Shown piece by piece: positions 51,646 to 59,573 of a stretch of 64,000 bases of DNA (the first letter of the stretch is position 1; the number at the start of each line of letters is the position of its first letter). The DNA comes from Acidobacteriaceae bacterium (lineage in GTDB: Bacteria; Acidobacteriota; Terriglobia; Terriglobales; Acidobacteriaceae): the NCBI GenBank assembly GCA_035944135.1, contig DASZBM010000002.1, positions 806,001 to 870,000 of the forward strand, in the 5' to 3' direction. The position numbers and the translations under genes are program-made. Under the pieces are notes generated by a model. The model made no database searches. It saw only the letters and a program-made list of their open reading frames with translations, and was not told the DNA's origin.

Positions 51646-52224
51646 TCAGTTGGCGCTTCCCACTACGCCTTCCGAAGCCCGCATCCATTGTCCGAATGCT
51701 CGAAACATCTTCTTTGCGCCCATGATCGCCTTGTCTGAATCACAGTCATCGATCTCAGTCCGCAGTACCTCTAAGAACTCCCTCCACCGCTCGCCGGTCA
51801 TCGCGCCGGATCCGCTGAAGAAAGAGCAGCCGCGAGGGATATCCAGGCGAAGCGTCTTACCGACATGTCTAGCGATCAGTTGCCCACCCAGACGCGACCC
51901 TTACATCACGTACATGGCTCCAAGGAGTTCGGCGTTGCCATCGAAGATCGGGAGCTGTGGCTGAGCACTTTGATCCGGAGCGGCACCGAAAAACTGAAGA
52001 TCATCTCTGAGAAGAGGCAGTCTCCGGCGTCTTTGCGCCACCTCTCGTAATGAGTCGGCGAAACGTTTCTCTGCCAAGGTTTCCCACGCGGCGACGAGCC
52101 CGTACAGGCGTTTCAGCACAGCGACGTACTCGTCGCGTTTTAGGTCAGACCGCATGAGCGGCAGGCAATCTTCGACAGCCCGATGTTCTTCCAACGTTGA
52201 CGCCTTCAGCCGCGAGACATCCAT
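51646..52224 (-). pseudogene. bphO: Heme oxygenase (BphO-like) interrupted by an in-frame TAA
   Basis: The 5' part encodes a heme oxygenase start: KASTLEEHRAVEDCLPLMRS, whose His15 would be the proximal heme ligand. The frame meets TAA at 51903-51901 (codon 108), directly after LLGAMYVM. Reading through, the same frame continues GSRLGGQLIARHVGKTLRLD, the distal-helix motif GSxLGG, to a natural end WMRASEGVVGSAN and TGA at 51648-51646. The expected codon at the stop is GAA (GAMYVME-GS), one base from TAA. The complete protein would be about 192 residues. It overlaps the upstream sensor kinase gene by 19 bases and would supply biliverdin for the phytochrome. A sequencing error or true loss are both possible. 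Confidence 0.88.
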
Positions 52225-53714
52225 CCGCTCGCCTCCAAATGTTCGTGAGCTTTGGAGCTTCCGCTGGCGGGAAGAATCACTGTCACCTTTGTGCCGACAA
52301 GAGGTTCGGAATGTATATGCAGTTCGCCATCGTGCCGATCAATGATGCCTTTGGACACATACAAACCGAGCCCGTTTCCGAGATTCCCCTTCGTAGTCTG
52401 AAATGGGCGGAAGAGGCTCTCCATCTGTGCCGGATCAATTCCCTTGCCGTTGTCTTCGATAGTGAGGCGAACGTCAGATGAATCTTCCTCTTGCTCGAGA
52501 AGCACAGAAATCACGCCGTCCATCTGAACAGCATCGATCGCATTGCTCACTACATTAGCGAGTACCTGGCAAATTTCTCCCGGCACAACTCGCACCGTTA
52601 TCGATGAATCCAGCCGCTTGCTCATGCGAATATTCTTGTTCCGAATTTTGCCCGTGAACAGCTTCAGCGTCTCATCCACCAAGTCGCTCAGCGACGTTTC
52701 CAGCAGATTCCCTTCTTGCCGAGACCACGCCAAGGTTTGCTTGGTGATTGCGGAGATGCGGACAAGCTCATGTTGCGCGTCATTCAGGTAGGCGGCTGCC
52801 TCTTCTGGAGACGTCGCATCCGATCGCACGAGATAGAGAATATTTGTCAGCGCCTCCAGGGGATTATTGATTTCATGGGCGATGACAGATGCCAGGCGGC
52901 CTGTAAGCGCAAGACGTTCTGCAGTCTTTAATTCCTCGTCGCGAATGCGTTGCTGTTCAATATCGGTGCAGGTACCGACCCATTCGATGGGGCCATCCTC
53001 CCCTGCCAGCGGAAGTGCCCGCACGATGTGCCAATGAAAGCGGCCATGGGGCAGCATCTTGAATCGACAATCGAGTTCAAATGGATTGCCGGTACTTTGC
53101 GCTTCCTGCCACGCACTCTGACACATGATCACGTCCGAGGGATGAAGAATGCGTGCATCAAACCATGTCTCCGTGTCAGCGACACGGCGTTTCCACTGGG
53201 AGTTCGCGAAGGTGAGCCGGCCATGGCTGTCAGAGGTCCACACCATAGCAGGCAAACTGTTGGTCAATCTCTCGAAACGCTCTTCGATTTTGCGAAGATT
53301 TTGTTCAGCTTTCTCTCGTGATTGATAGTCGGCATGCTCAGAAAGCGCGCGCTTCACCGCCGGAACCAATCGATCAAGCTTCTGTTTGAGGACGTAATCT
53401 GTCGCTCCCCGCAGAAGCGTTTCGACAGCAACATCCTCACCCAGGACGCCGGAAACAAAGATATACGGCAGCCGTCGGTCCTTCGATCGAACGATATCCA
53501 GGCCAGTAAGACCGTCAAAGTCAGGCAAAGAATAGTCTGCCAAAATTAGGTCGAACTGATGTTTCGCAAATTCTGATTCGAAGCCTGCACGAGTATCGAC
53601 AACGGTCGCATCGAAAACGAACCCGGCGGACCGCAGCCGCTGTTGCGCCAGTTCTGCGTCCAGCGGGTTGTCTTCAATCATCAGGATTGAGTAATGGTCA
53701 ACGTGCGAACTCAT
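52206..53714 (-). CDS. REC-PAS-histidine kinase
   Basis: A 502-residue hybrid kinase with an N-terminal receiver: acidic pair E14/D15, phospho-acceptor D60 in ILADYSLPD and K110 in YVLKQK. A PAS domain (about 145-250) has FERLTNSLPAMVWTSDSHGRL and WVGTCTDIEQQ. The HisKA domain has H280 in VIAHEINNPLEAL. The HATPase domain follows with NAIDAV, DNGKGID and GNGLGLYVSKGII. No transmembrane segment is present, so it is cytosolic. Its start abuts the stop of the response regulator gene (TAG-ATG). Receiver-first kinases often accept phosphate from an upstream kinase, here plausibly the phytochrome. Confidence 0.92.
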   Translation of the reverse strand: MSSHVDHYSILMIEDNPLDAELAQQRLRSAGFVFDATVVDTRAGFESEFAKHQFDLILADYSLPDFDGLTGLDIVRSKDRRLPYIFVSGVLGEDVAVETLLRGATDYVLKQKLDRLVPAVKRALSEHADYQSREKAEQNLRKIEERFERLTNSLPAMVWTSDSHGRLTFANSQWKRRVADTETWFDARILHPSDVIMCQSAWQEAQSTGNPFELDCRFKMLPHGRFHWHIVRALPLAGEDGPIEWVGTCTDIEQQRIRDEELKTAERLALTGRLASVIAHEINNPLEALTNILYLVRSDATSPEEAAAYLNDAQHELVRISAITKQTLAWSRQEGNLLETSLSDLVDETLKLFTGKIRNKNIRMSKRLDSSITVRVVPGEICQVLANVVSNAIDAVQMDGVISVLLEQEEDSSDVRLTIEDNGKGIDPAQMESLFRPFQTTKGNLGNGLGLYVSKGIIDRHDGELHIHSEPLVGTKVTVILPASGSSKAHEHLEASGWMSRG

Positions 53715-54158
53715 CTATCTCTTTCCAGGTGGTGGCTCGTTTAAGACAGCCCAGAATATGCCTAGATCTTGAATCGCTTTGAAGAACTCATTGAATGCAA
53801 CAGGTTTCACGACATATGCATTGCTCCCGAGTTCATAGCCAGCGGCAACATCTTTTTCTTCTCGCGATGACGTAAGAATGACGACAGGGAGCTTCGCCGT
53901 TTCGGCGGTGTTGCGGATCATGCCAAGCAACTCCAGTCCATCGATCTTGGGAAGTTTCAGATCGAGAAGAACCACCGTAGGCAAGCCTGGCGCTCGATCC
54001 GCATATTCTCCCTTGCGAAACAGGTAATCTCGAGCCTCGGCGCCGTCGCGCGTCACCACCACTTCATTGGCGAAGCCAGTATTTGAGAGCGCTGTGAGGG
54101 TGAGTTCGAGATCGTTTGGATTATCTTCAACCAAAAGAATTGGCTTCAGTGTAGGCAT
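53715..54158 (-). CDS. Single-domain response regulator (Rcp1-like)
   Basis: A 147-residue receiver with no output domain. LLVEDNPNDLEL gives acidic residues E11/D12, the phosphoacceptor is D66 in VVLLDLKLPK, the switch Thr/Ser is in ILTSS, and the lysine is K118 in AYVVKPV. The pattern of an extra C-terminal helix (FFKAIQDLGIFWAVLNEPP) is that of Rcp1-type regulators encoded with phytochromes. It lies 24 bases after the phytochrome stop and abuts the next kinase. Confidence 0.93.
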   Translation of the reverse strand: MPTLKPILLVEDNPNDLELTLTALSNTGFANEVVVTRDGAEARDYLFRKGEYADRAPGLPTVVLLDLKLPKIDGLELLGMIRNTAETAKLPVVILTSSREEKDVAAGYELGSNAYVVKPVAFNEFFKAIQDLGIFWAVLNEPPPGKR

Positions 54159-54182
54159 AGGCGAATTGTTTACGAGCCTCCA

Positions 54183-56522
54183 TTACAGGTTTTGGGATAC
54201 CGGCAGTTGAGCTGGCTTTGTGATTGTTTTCGATGGAAGACTGAAAAAGAACGTGGCGCCTATGTCCGGCTGTCCTTCAGCCCACGTTCGGCCGCCCATT
54301 CTTGTGATGATCCGACGTACATTTGCGAGCCCAATTCCGGTGCCTTCAAAGTCCTCCATCCGATGGAGCCGCTGAAAAACTCCGAAGAGCTTATGTGCGT
54401 ACTGATTTTCGAAGCCGACTCCATTGTCTGCGACCGAAAAAACGACTTCGGCCGGCGTGAAGCTTGCCTTAACAAAGACGGAAGGGTTCTCTCGTTTGCG
54501 GGTATATTTCGCTGCATTAGAGAGTAGATTTCGCCACACCTGGCGCATCAAGTTGATATCAGTTGTAACGGTCGGCAACTCGTCGATGTTGAATGAAACC
54601 ACTCTGCCCTTCAGCTCTTGCTTCACGACGTCGTTCCACACATCTTCGGCGAGCATGGTCATCGGCAACGGACGCAGATCGAGAGGCGTTCGTGAGAGCC
54701 GGGAGAAGTTGAGAAGGCTGTCGACCAGCAAACCGGCGAACTGTGCAGATTCCGCAATGGTAGTGAGGTACTTGCGACCCCTCTCACTTAATCCTGCGGC
54801 TTCTTCTTCGATAAGCAGTTCAGCGAACCCGGAGATGTGTCGGAATGGAGCCCTCAGATCATGAGACACGGAATAAGAGAACGCTTCGAGTTCACGATTT
54901 GTGACCTCGAGCTCCAGCGCTATATCAGCCAGCTCTTCCGCCTTTCTTAGGACAATCTCCAACACCGCCTTGCGAAACTCTCGCGCCGACTCAATTTCCA
55001 CCGCGCTCCATGCGTCCGACTTGTCGCGCACAATCTCTTTCCAGGAAGAAAACGAGTGCCGCGGATGAATCTGGAGTACACCTTCAATTACTTTGTGGCC
55101 CTTTTCAGGTTCGCCTGCCCAGTTGACTGTCTGAACGACCTCAGGTCGGAACCACACAATCTGCATTCGATGAACCTGCGACATGGAGATGGCAAGGACG
55201 CCGCTTGCTCTAGGTGATAGAGGCCTGAATTCCTCGCTTTCGGCACTCAGTTCACTGGTTGCGTAAACATCATCCTTCAGCCGTTCTGACAGGTATACCG
55301 AGAGGCGTAAGACGTCTGCCTCGGACGGCGCTTCTCCGAGGCAAATGCACCGGTCGTCCACAACAATCGCGGCCCCCTGTGATCCTGTCAAAGCGCAAAG
55401 TTCAACCGGGTGTCGCGCAAGCCCATCGATGTAGCTCTCCCCTGCAGCCATATAGGTAAGCAGTTGGGTATGTATCGACTTCAGGCGGATCGCATGCGCC
55501 ATCTCTGAAGCCTGCTGCAACGCCAGCAGCTGAGCACTCATAATTCGAGTTAATACATCGCAGGCCGATCGAGTAAGGTAAGGAACGCTCTTCGGTTCGT
55601 GATGATGGGCAGAAATAAGACCCCAAAGTTTGCCCTGAGATACGATCGAGATCGACATCGACGAGATCGTGCCCATGTTGCGCATATAGTCGCGGTGAAT
55701 GGGCGATACGCTGCGTAGAACAGAGAGTGAAAGGTCGAGCGATGTAGGCTCGATTCGACCCTCTGCAGCTATAAGCGGCGATGGAAGATACTCAACATCG
55801 GGGATGATGCGAACTCGATTAAGTAAGTAAAGCTCGCGCGCCTGCCGTGGAATATCGCTCGCGGGGAAACGAAGCCCGAGGTAGGAAGGCAGGCGGTCGT
55901 TGCGATCCTCGGCGAGTACAGTGCCGTGTCCTTCTTCATCGAATTGATAGAGCATGACTCGATCGAAGCCGGTAAGTTGACGTATTTGCACCGTGATGGA
56001 TTCGCAAAGATCAGAGGCGGATTGAGGTTGTTCAAGTGTCGATGCGAAACGCGCAATGACGGTGTTCAGTTCAGCCTGGCTGATCGATCCATTGGCCCGC
56101 TCAAACTCAAGCACCTGCATCCCGCTTGCCCCATAGCCGACGACTTCAAATTCATCCTCGGAATTCGCATCACCGGGTAGACAAACGGTGCCTAAGAATT
56201 GAGCTGAACCGGGATTAGCCGCCTGGCGCAGTGTCCGACCGTCGAACAATGAACTACTTTTTGACGGGAGGAGTTCCTCAAGCCGCGCACCCAAGATTTG
56301 AGAAATGGGTCGATGCAAGAAGGCAGAAGCGTTCTCACTGGCAACAATGACTTGCGGAGGATGATCGTCGACGAGCGTCAAGCCAAGCAGGAAGCCGTGG
56401 GCCTGGATGCTTCCGGGAACCCTGATTGGCTCGCGATCACAGTTTGTGAGATCAACCAGCGGGGACGAGTATCCCTCGCCTCGTTGATTCAGATTGCCTC
56501 GCATCCCCGACAAAACAACCAC
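54183..56522 (-). CDS. bphP: Bacteriophytochrome histidine kinase
   Basis: A 779-residue red/far-red photoreceptor kinase. PAS domain: biliverdin-binding Cys C28 in LTNCDREPIRVPGSIQ. GAF domain: LRFPASDIPRQARELY with the key Asp D223 (PRxSDIP-like), and HRDYMRNMG at H276. PHY domain: tongue motif WFRPEVVQTVNWAGEP. HisKA: H554 in SYSVSHDLRAPFRHI. HATPase: NLLSNAAKYT, DNGVGFE and GTGIGLANVRRII. It has no attached receiver; the next gene supplies one. A GTG at 56522 with GGGAAG upstream is the annotated start; ATG 56504 is an alternative. The chromophore Cys lies close to the N-terminus, as in BphPs that bind biliverdin. Confidence 0.96.
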   Translation of the reverse strand: MVVLSGMRGNLNQRGEGYSSPLVDLTNCDREPIRVPGSIQAHGFLLGLTLVDDHPPQVIVASENASAFLHRPISQILGARLEELLPSKSSSLFDGRTLRQAANPGSAQFLGTVCLPGDANSEDEFEVVGYGASGMQVLEFERANGSISQAELNTVIARFASTLEQPQSASDLCESITVQIRQLTGFDRVMLYQFDEEGHGTVLAEDRNDRLPSYLGLRFPASDIPRQARELYLLNRVRIIPDVEYLPSPLIAAEGRIEPTSLDLSLSVLRSVSPIHRDYMRNMGTISSMSISIVSQGKLWGLISAHHHEPKSVPYLTRSACDVLTRIMSAQLLALQQASEMAHAIRLKSIHTQLLTYMAAGESYIDGLARHPVELCALTGSQGAAIVVDDRCICLGEAPSEADVLRLSVYLSERLKDDVYATSELSAESEEFRPLSPRASGVLAISMSQVHRMQIVWFRPEVVQTVNWAGEPEKGHKVIEGVLQIHPRHSFSSWKEIVRDKSDAWSAVEIESAREFRKAVLEIVLRKAEELADIALELEVTNRELEAFSYSVSHDLRAPFRHISGFAELLIEEEAAGLSERGRKYLTTIAESAQFAGLLVDSLLNFSRLSRTPLDLRPLPMTMLAEDVWNDVVKQELKGRVVSFNIDELPTVTTDINLMRQVWRNLLSNAAKYTRKRENPSVFVKASFTPAEVVFSVADNGVGFENQYAHKLFGVFQRLHRMEDFEGTGIGLANVRRIITRMGGRTWAEGQPDIGATFFFSLPSKTITKPAQLPVSQNL

Positions 56523-56745
56523 CCGTATACTTCCCGCGACACCTCGGATGCGGGGTATTTTTTATCTAAACACACGATTACCTACGTCTGAGACGTGGAT
56601 TTTGCTGGTTTAGGTTGCCTCCGATCTCTAGTGGCTGTGCAGAGCTGCCAGTGGCCGATCCTCCAGGATGTGACGCATGGAATGTACAGGAATTCGGGTC
56701 CGCGGTTAATTGCTGTCATTCCGCGCGTTGAGCGCAGCGAAACAT

Positions 56746-56765
56746 AGGCAGTTCCGGTTCTGCCT
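56746..56765 (-). terminator. Hairpin at the araA stop
   Basis: AGGCAG (56746-56751) and CTGCCT (56760-56765) make a 6-bp stem overlapping the araA stop codon. No T-run follows on the minus strand, so termination is weakly supported. A degenerate copy of the GTCATT...GCGCAGCGA element lies next to it at 56715-56742. Confidence 0.35.
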
Positions 56766-58254
56766 AATGCAAAATTTTGTAAGCCGCATCGTTCCAGGTG
56801 AGTTCACGGCGGAACTGTGGGATGCGAGTGTCTGCGTCGATGGTGACGAACTCTATGCCGGCAATTTCGCTGAAGTCACGAAGGTGTTCAGTGGTGAGGG
56901 CCTGCGAAAAGCTGGTGTGATGAGCGCCGCCGGCGTAGATCCAGGCTCCAGCCGCAACCTTTAGATTGGGTTTCGGCAACCAAACGGTGCGAGCTACAGG
57001 CAGTTTGGGGAAGTCCTGCTCTGGGACAATGACATCGATTTCGTTCACAATCATGCGGAAGCGATTCCCCATATCGACGATCGACGCGACGACCGCAGAA
57101 CCCGCAGGCGAGGTGAAGACAAGACGGACAGGATCGCCCTTGCCGCCGATACCAAGCGGATGCACTTCGAGACTCGGCTTACTGGCCGCAATGCTCGGGC
57201 AAATTTCGAGCATATGCGAACCCAGAATCTTGCTGTCGGATAGGCCAGCGAGATCGTACGTATAGTCCTCCATAAAGCTCGTGCCACCTGGCAGGCCCTG
57301 GGCCATCACCTTCATGATGCGGACCAGGGCTGCGGTTTTCCAATCGCCTTCACCGCCGAAGCCGAACCCCGACGCCATGAGTCGCTGGGTCGCGATCCCT
57401 GGCAACTGACCCATTCCGTGGAGATCCTCAAAGGTGTCGGTGAAGGCGCCGAAGCCGCCCTCGGTGAGAAAGGCGCGAAGGCCAAGCTCGATTCGAGCTG
57501 CAACCCTGAAGGCATCCGGTTTTTCGTGCTGCTGCGCGATGGTGTACTGCTCGCGGTATTCCTGGATGAGCTTGTCGACCTCGGCATCGGAGAACTGCGC
57601 CATTCGGTCGGTGAGATCGCCAATGCCGTAACCATTCACCTGAAAACCAAAGACGCGCTGGGCCTCGACCTTATCGCCTTCTGTGACGGCGACATTGCGC
57701 ATGTTGTCACCGAAGCGAGCAACCTTTAGGTTCTGCGACTCGTGCCAACCCAGAGCAGCGCGGATCCATGCAGCAACCTCGGCGACTGTATCGGGGTCTT
57801 TCCAATAGCCGACCACTACTTTGCGGGCAAGTCGAAGGCGCGCGGTGATGAAGCCGAACTCCCGGTCGCCGTGCGCGGCCTGGTTCAGATTCATGAAATC
57901 CATGTCGATGGTTGCGTACGGGAGCGTGTCGTTGGCTTGGGTGTGGAGATGGAGGAAAGGTTTGCGCAACGCGGTAAGGCCCGCGATCCACATTTTGGCC
58001 GGCGAGAAGGTGTGCATCCAGAGGACGAGACCGATGCAGGCCTGCATATTGTTGGCCTCGCGGGTCAGCGCTGAAATCTCATCGGCCGTCTTAACCACGG
58101 GCTTCCAGACAACTCGGACTGGAATGCTCTGTTCAGCGTTGAACGATGCGGCAATCTCACGCGAGTTAGTGGCGACCTGCTGGAGGGTTTCGGGACCGTA
58201 CAGATGCTGGCTGCCAGTGACGAACCAGATCTCATGGGTAGCCTGGATGCTCAT
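56764..58254 (-). CDS. araA: L-arabinose isomerase
   Basis: A 496-residue cytoplasmic enzyme turning L-arabinose into L-ribulose with Mn2+. It has the family opening [34 protein letters not shown] in the middle, and the metal/substrate motifs around [18 protein letters not shown] and FMEDYTYDL. The late segment [10 protein letters not shown] supplies a further metal His. Six bases separate it from the upstream epimerase gene, so it is the second gene of that pair. araB and araD are not in the window. Confidence 0.96.
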   Translation of the reverse strand: MSIQATHEIWFVTGSQHLYGPETLQQVATNSREIAASFNAEQSIPVRVVWKPVVKTADEISALTREANNMQACIGLVLWMHTFSPAKMWIAGLTALRKPFLHLHTQANDTLPYATIDMDFMNLNQAAHGDREFGFITARLRLARKVVVGYWKDPDTVAEVAAWIRAALGWHESQNLKVARFGDNMRNVAVTEGDKVEAQRVFGFQVNGYGIGDLTDRMAQFSDAEVDKLIQEYREQYTIAQQHEKPDAFRVAARIELGLRAFLTEGGFGAFTDTFEDLHGMGQLPGIATQRLMASGFGFGGEGDWKTAALVRIMKVMAQGLPGGTSFMEDYTYDLAGLSDSKILGSHMLEICPSIAASKPSLEVHPLGIGGKGDPVRLVFTSPAGSAVVASIVDMGNRFRMIVNEIDVIVPEQDFPKLPVARTVWLPKPNLKVAAGAWIYAGGAHHTSFSQALTTEHLRDFSEIAGIEFVTIDADTRIPQFRRELTWNDAAYKILH

Positions 58255-58260
58255 GCGAAC

Positions 58261-59388
58261 TTATTTCTCCACGCCGAACGTAAGCACCGTCTCCGAGTGC
58301 CAAGTCTGGCCCGGCTTTAGCTCCGTCGAAGGAAATTTCGGCTCATTCGGCGAATCCGGAAAGTGCTGTGTCTCCAGCGCGAAGCCAGCATGCTTCACAT
58401 ACTTGACACCGGAGATACCGGTCAGCGTGCCATCCAGAAAGTTTCCCGAATAAAACTGCACGCCCGGCTCTGTCGTGGTGATCGTCAGCGTGCGTCCGCT
58501 CTTTGGGTCGACTACCTTTGCCGCGAGATGCATCGTCCCCGGCGTACCGTTCAGTACAAAGTTCTGGTCATATCCGCCGGCAAGCTTCAACTGCTGATTG
58601 TTCTGATTGATCCGCGCCCCAATCGCAGTCGGCTTGCGAAAGTCATAGGGCGTTCCGCTGACCGAAGGCAGGTCGCCGGTTGGGATCAGCACCGCATCGA
58701 TGGGCGTATATCTGTCGCCATTGATCATCAATTGTTGATCCAAGATGGTTCCGCTTCCCTCACCCGATAAATTGAAGTAGCTGTGATTCGTCAGGTTCAC
58801 CACGGTTGGCTTGGTGGTGGTTGCGCTGTAATCGATTCGTAGTGATTTGCCGATCAGCGTGTACCGCACATGCGCGGTCAATTGGCCTGGAAATCCCATG
58901 TCTCCATCCGGACTCACCAGCGTCATCTCCACGCCGTTCGGAATCTCGCGCGCGGTCCACGCCTTCTGGTCGAACCCGACCGGGCCGCCATGCAAGGCCT
59001 GGCCGTTGTTGTTCACCGGAACGTGATATGTCTGTCCATCCAACGCAAACGTGCCCTTGGCGATGCGGTTCCCATATCGCCCAACTATCGCGCCGAAATA
59101 GGTTCCCTTGTCCTTCTCGTAGCCCGCGAGGTCCTTGTACCCAAGCACCACATCTGCCTTCACACCGTTCCGATCCGGTGCATCGAGGCTCACAATTCTT
59201 GCTCCGAACGTAGTGATCTTCACCGTCAAATCGGAGTCGGTCAGCGTGTAGATTGAAACCGGACGCCCCTGCGCTGTAGCTCCCCAGGACGCTTCCTTAA
59301 CCGCCGTCTGCGCCGAGGCGCAAGAAGGCACGGTCAATGCCCCCGCAATCACCACCAGTGCTGCCTTTGTCGACCAGTCTCGCGTCAC
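58261..59388 (-). CDS. Aldose 1-epimerase (GalM-like), exported
   Basis: A 375-residue beta-sandwich mutarotase. GTG 59388 is chosen since GAGGAG lies six to seven bases before; GTG 59409 is further upstream. The signal peptide (AALVVIAGALTVPSCASAQ) puts it in the periplasm. Family marks are GRYGNRIAKGTFALDG, NGQALHGGPVGFDQKAW, LTNHSYFNLSGEG (general-acid His) and the later GYDQNFVL, with the catalytic Glu near the C-terminal GVQFYSGNFLDG region. It interconverts sugar anomers before uptake or isomerisation. It is transcribed ahead of araA. Confidence 0.93.
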   Translation of the reverse strand: MTRDWSTKAALVVIAGALTVPSCASAQTAVKEASWGATAQGRPVSIYTLTDSDLTVKITTFGARIVSLDAPDRNGVKADVVLGYKDLAGYEKDKGTYFGAIVGRYGNRIAKGTFALDGQTYHVPVNNNGQALHGGPVGFDQKAWTAREIPNGVEMTLVSPDGDMGFPGQLTAHVRYTLIGKSLRIDYSATTTKPTVVNLTNHSYFNLSGEGSGTILDQQLMINGDRYTPIDAVLIPTGDLPSVSGTPYDFRKPTAIGARINQNNQQLKLAGGYDQNFVLNGTPGTMHLAAKVVDPKSGRTLTITTTEPGVQFYSGNFLDGTLTGISGVKYVKHAGFALETQHFPDSPNEPKFPSTELKPGQTWHSETVLTFGVEK

Positions 59389-59428
59389 GCTTTGCTCCTC
59401 GAAGATCACTAACTAACGGCGAAAGGGC

Positions 59429-59446
59429 CATGAAACCGCTTTCATG
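59429..59446. promoter_or_regulatory. LacI-family-type operator upstream of the epimerase-araA genes
   Basis: CATGAAACCGCTTTCATG is an almost perfect palindrome (one mismatched pair) with a central CG step, the usual layout of LacI/GalR-family sites. It lies 41-58 bases before the epimerase start, where a repressor would cover the promoter. A partial match, ACCGCTTTCA, occurs at 61534-61543 upstream of the GH43 gene. No LacI-family gene is in the window. Confidence 0.55.
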
Positions 59447-59573
59447 CCCTGCCCGAAGACTAGGGGTTCAACCTCACCCCAGTCAACCTTTTCCTTCCAC
59501 CCAATGGATTCGTTTTTCGGCCCGTCACCACCGCCTCGAACAGCAGCCTCTCGCGTGACTGGACGAACTTCAT

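Noticed and set aside
51210-51700. tmRNA as an integration site for a mobile element
   Set aside because: tmRNA 3' ends are common targets, but no integrase gene and no repeat of the tmRNA 3' end were found within the window.
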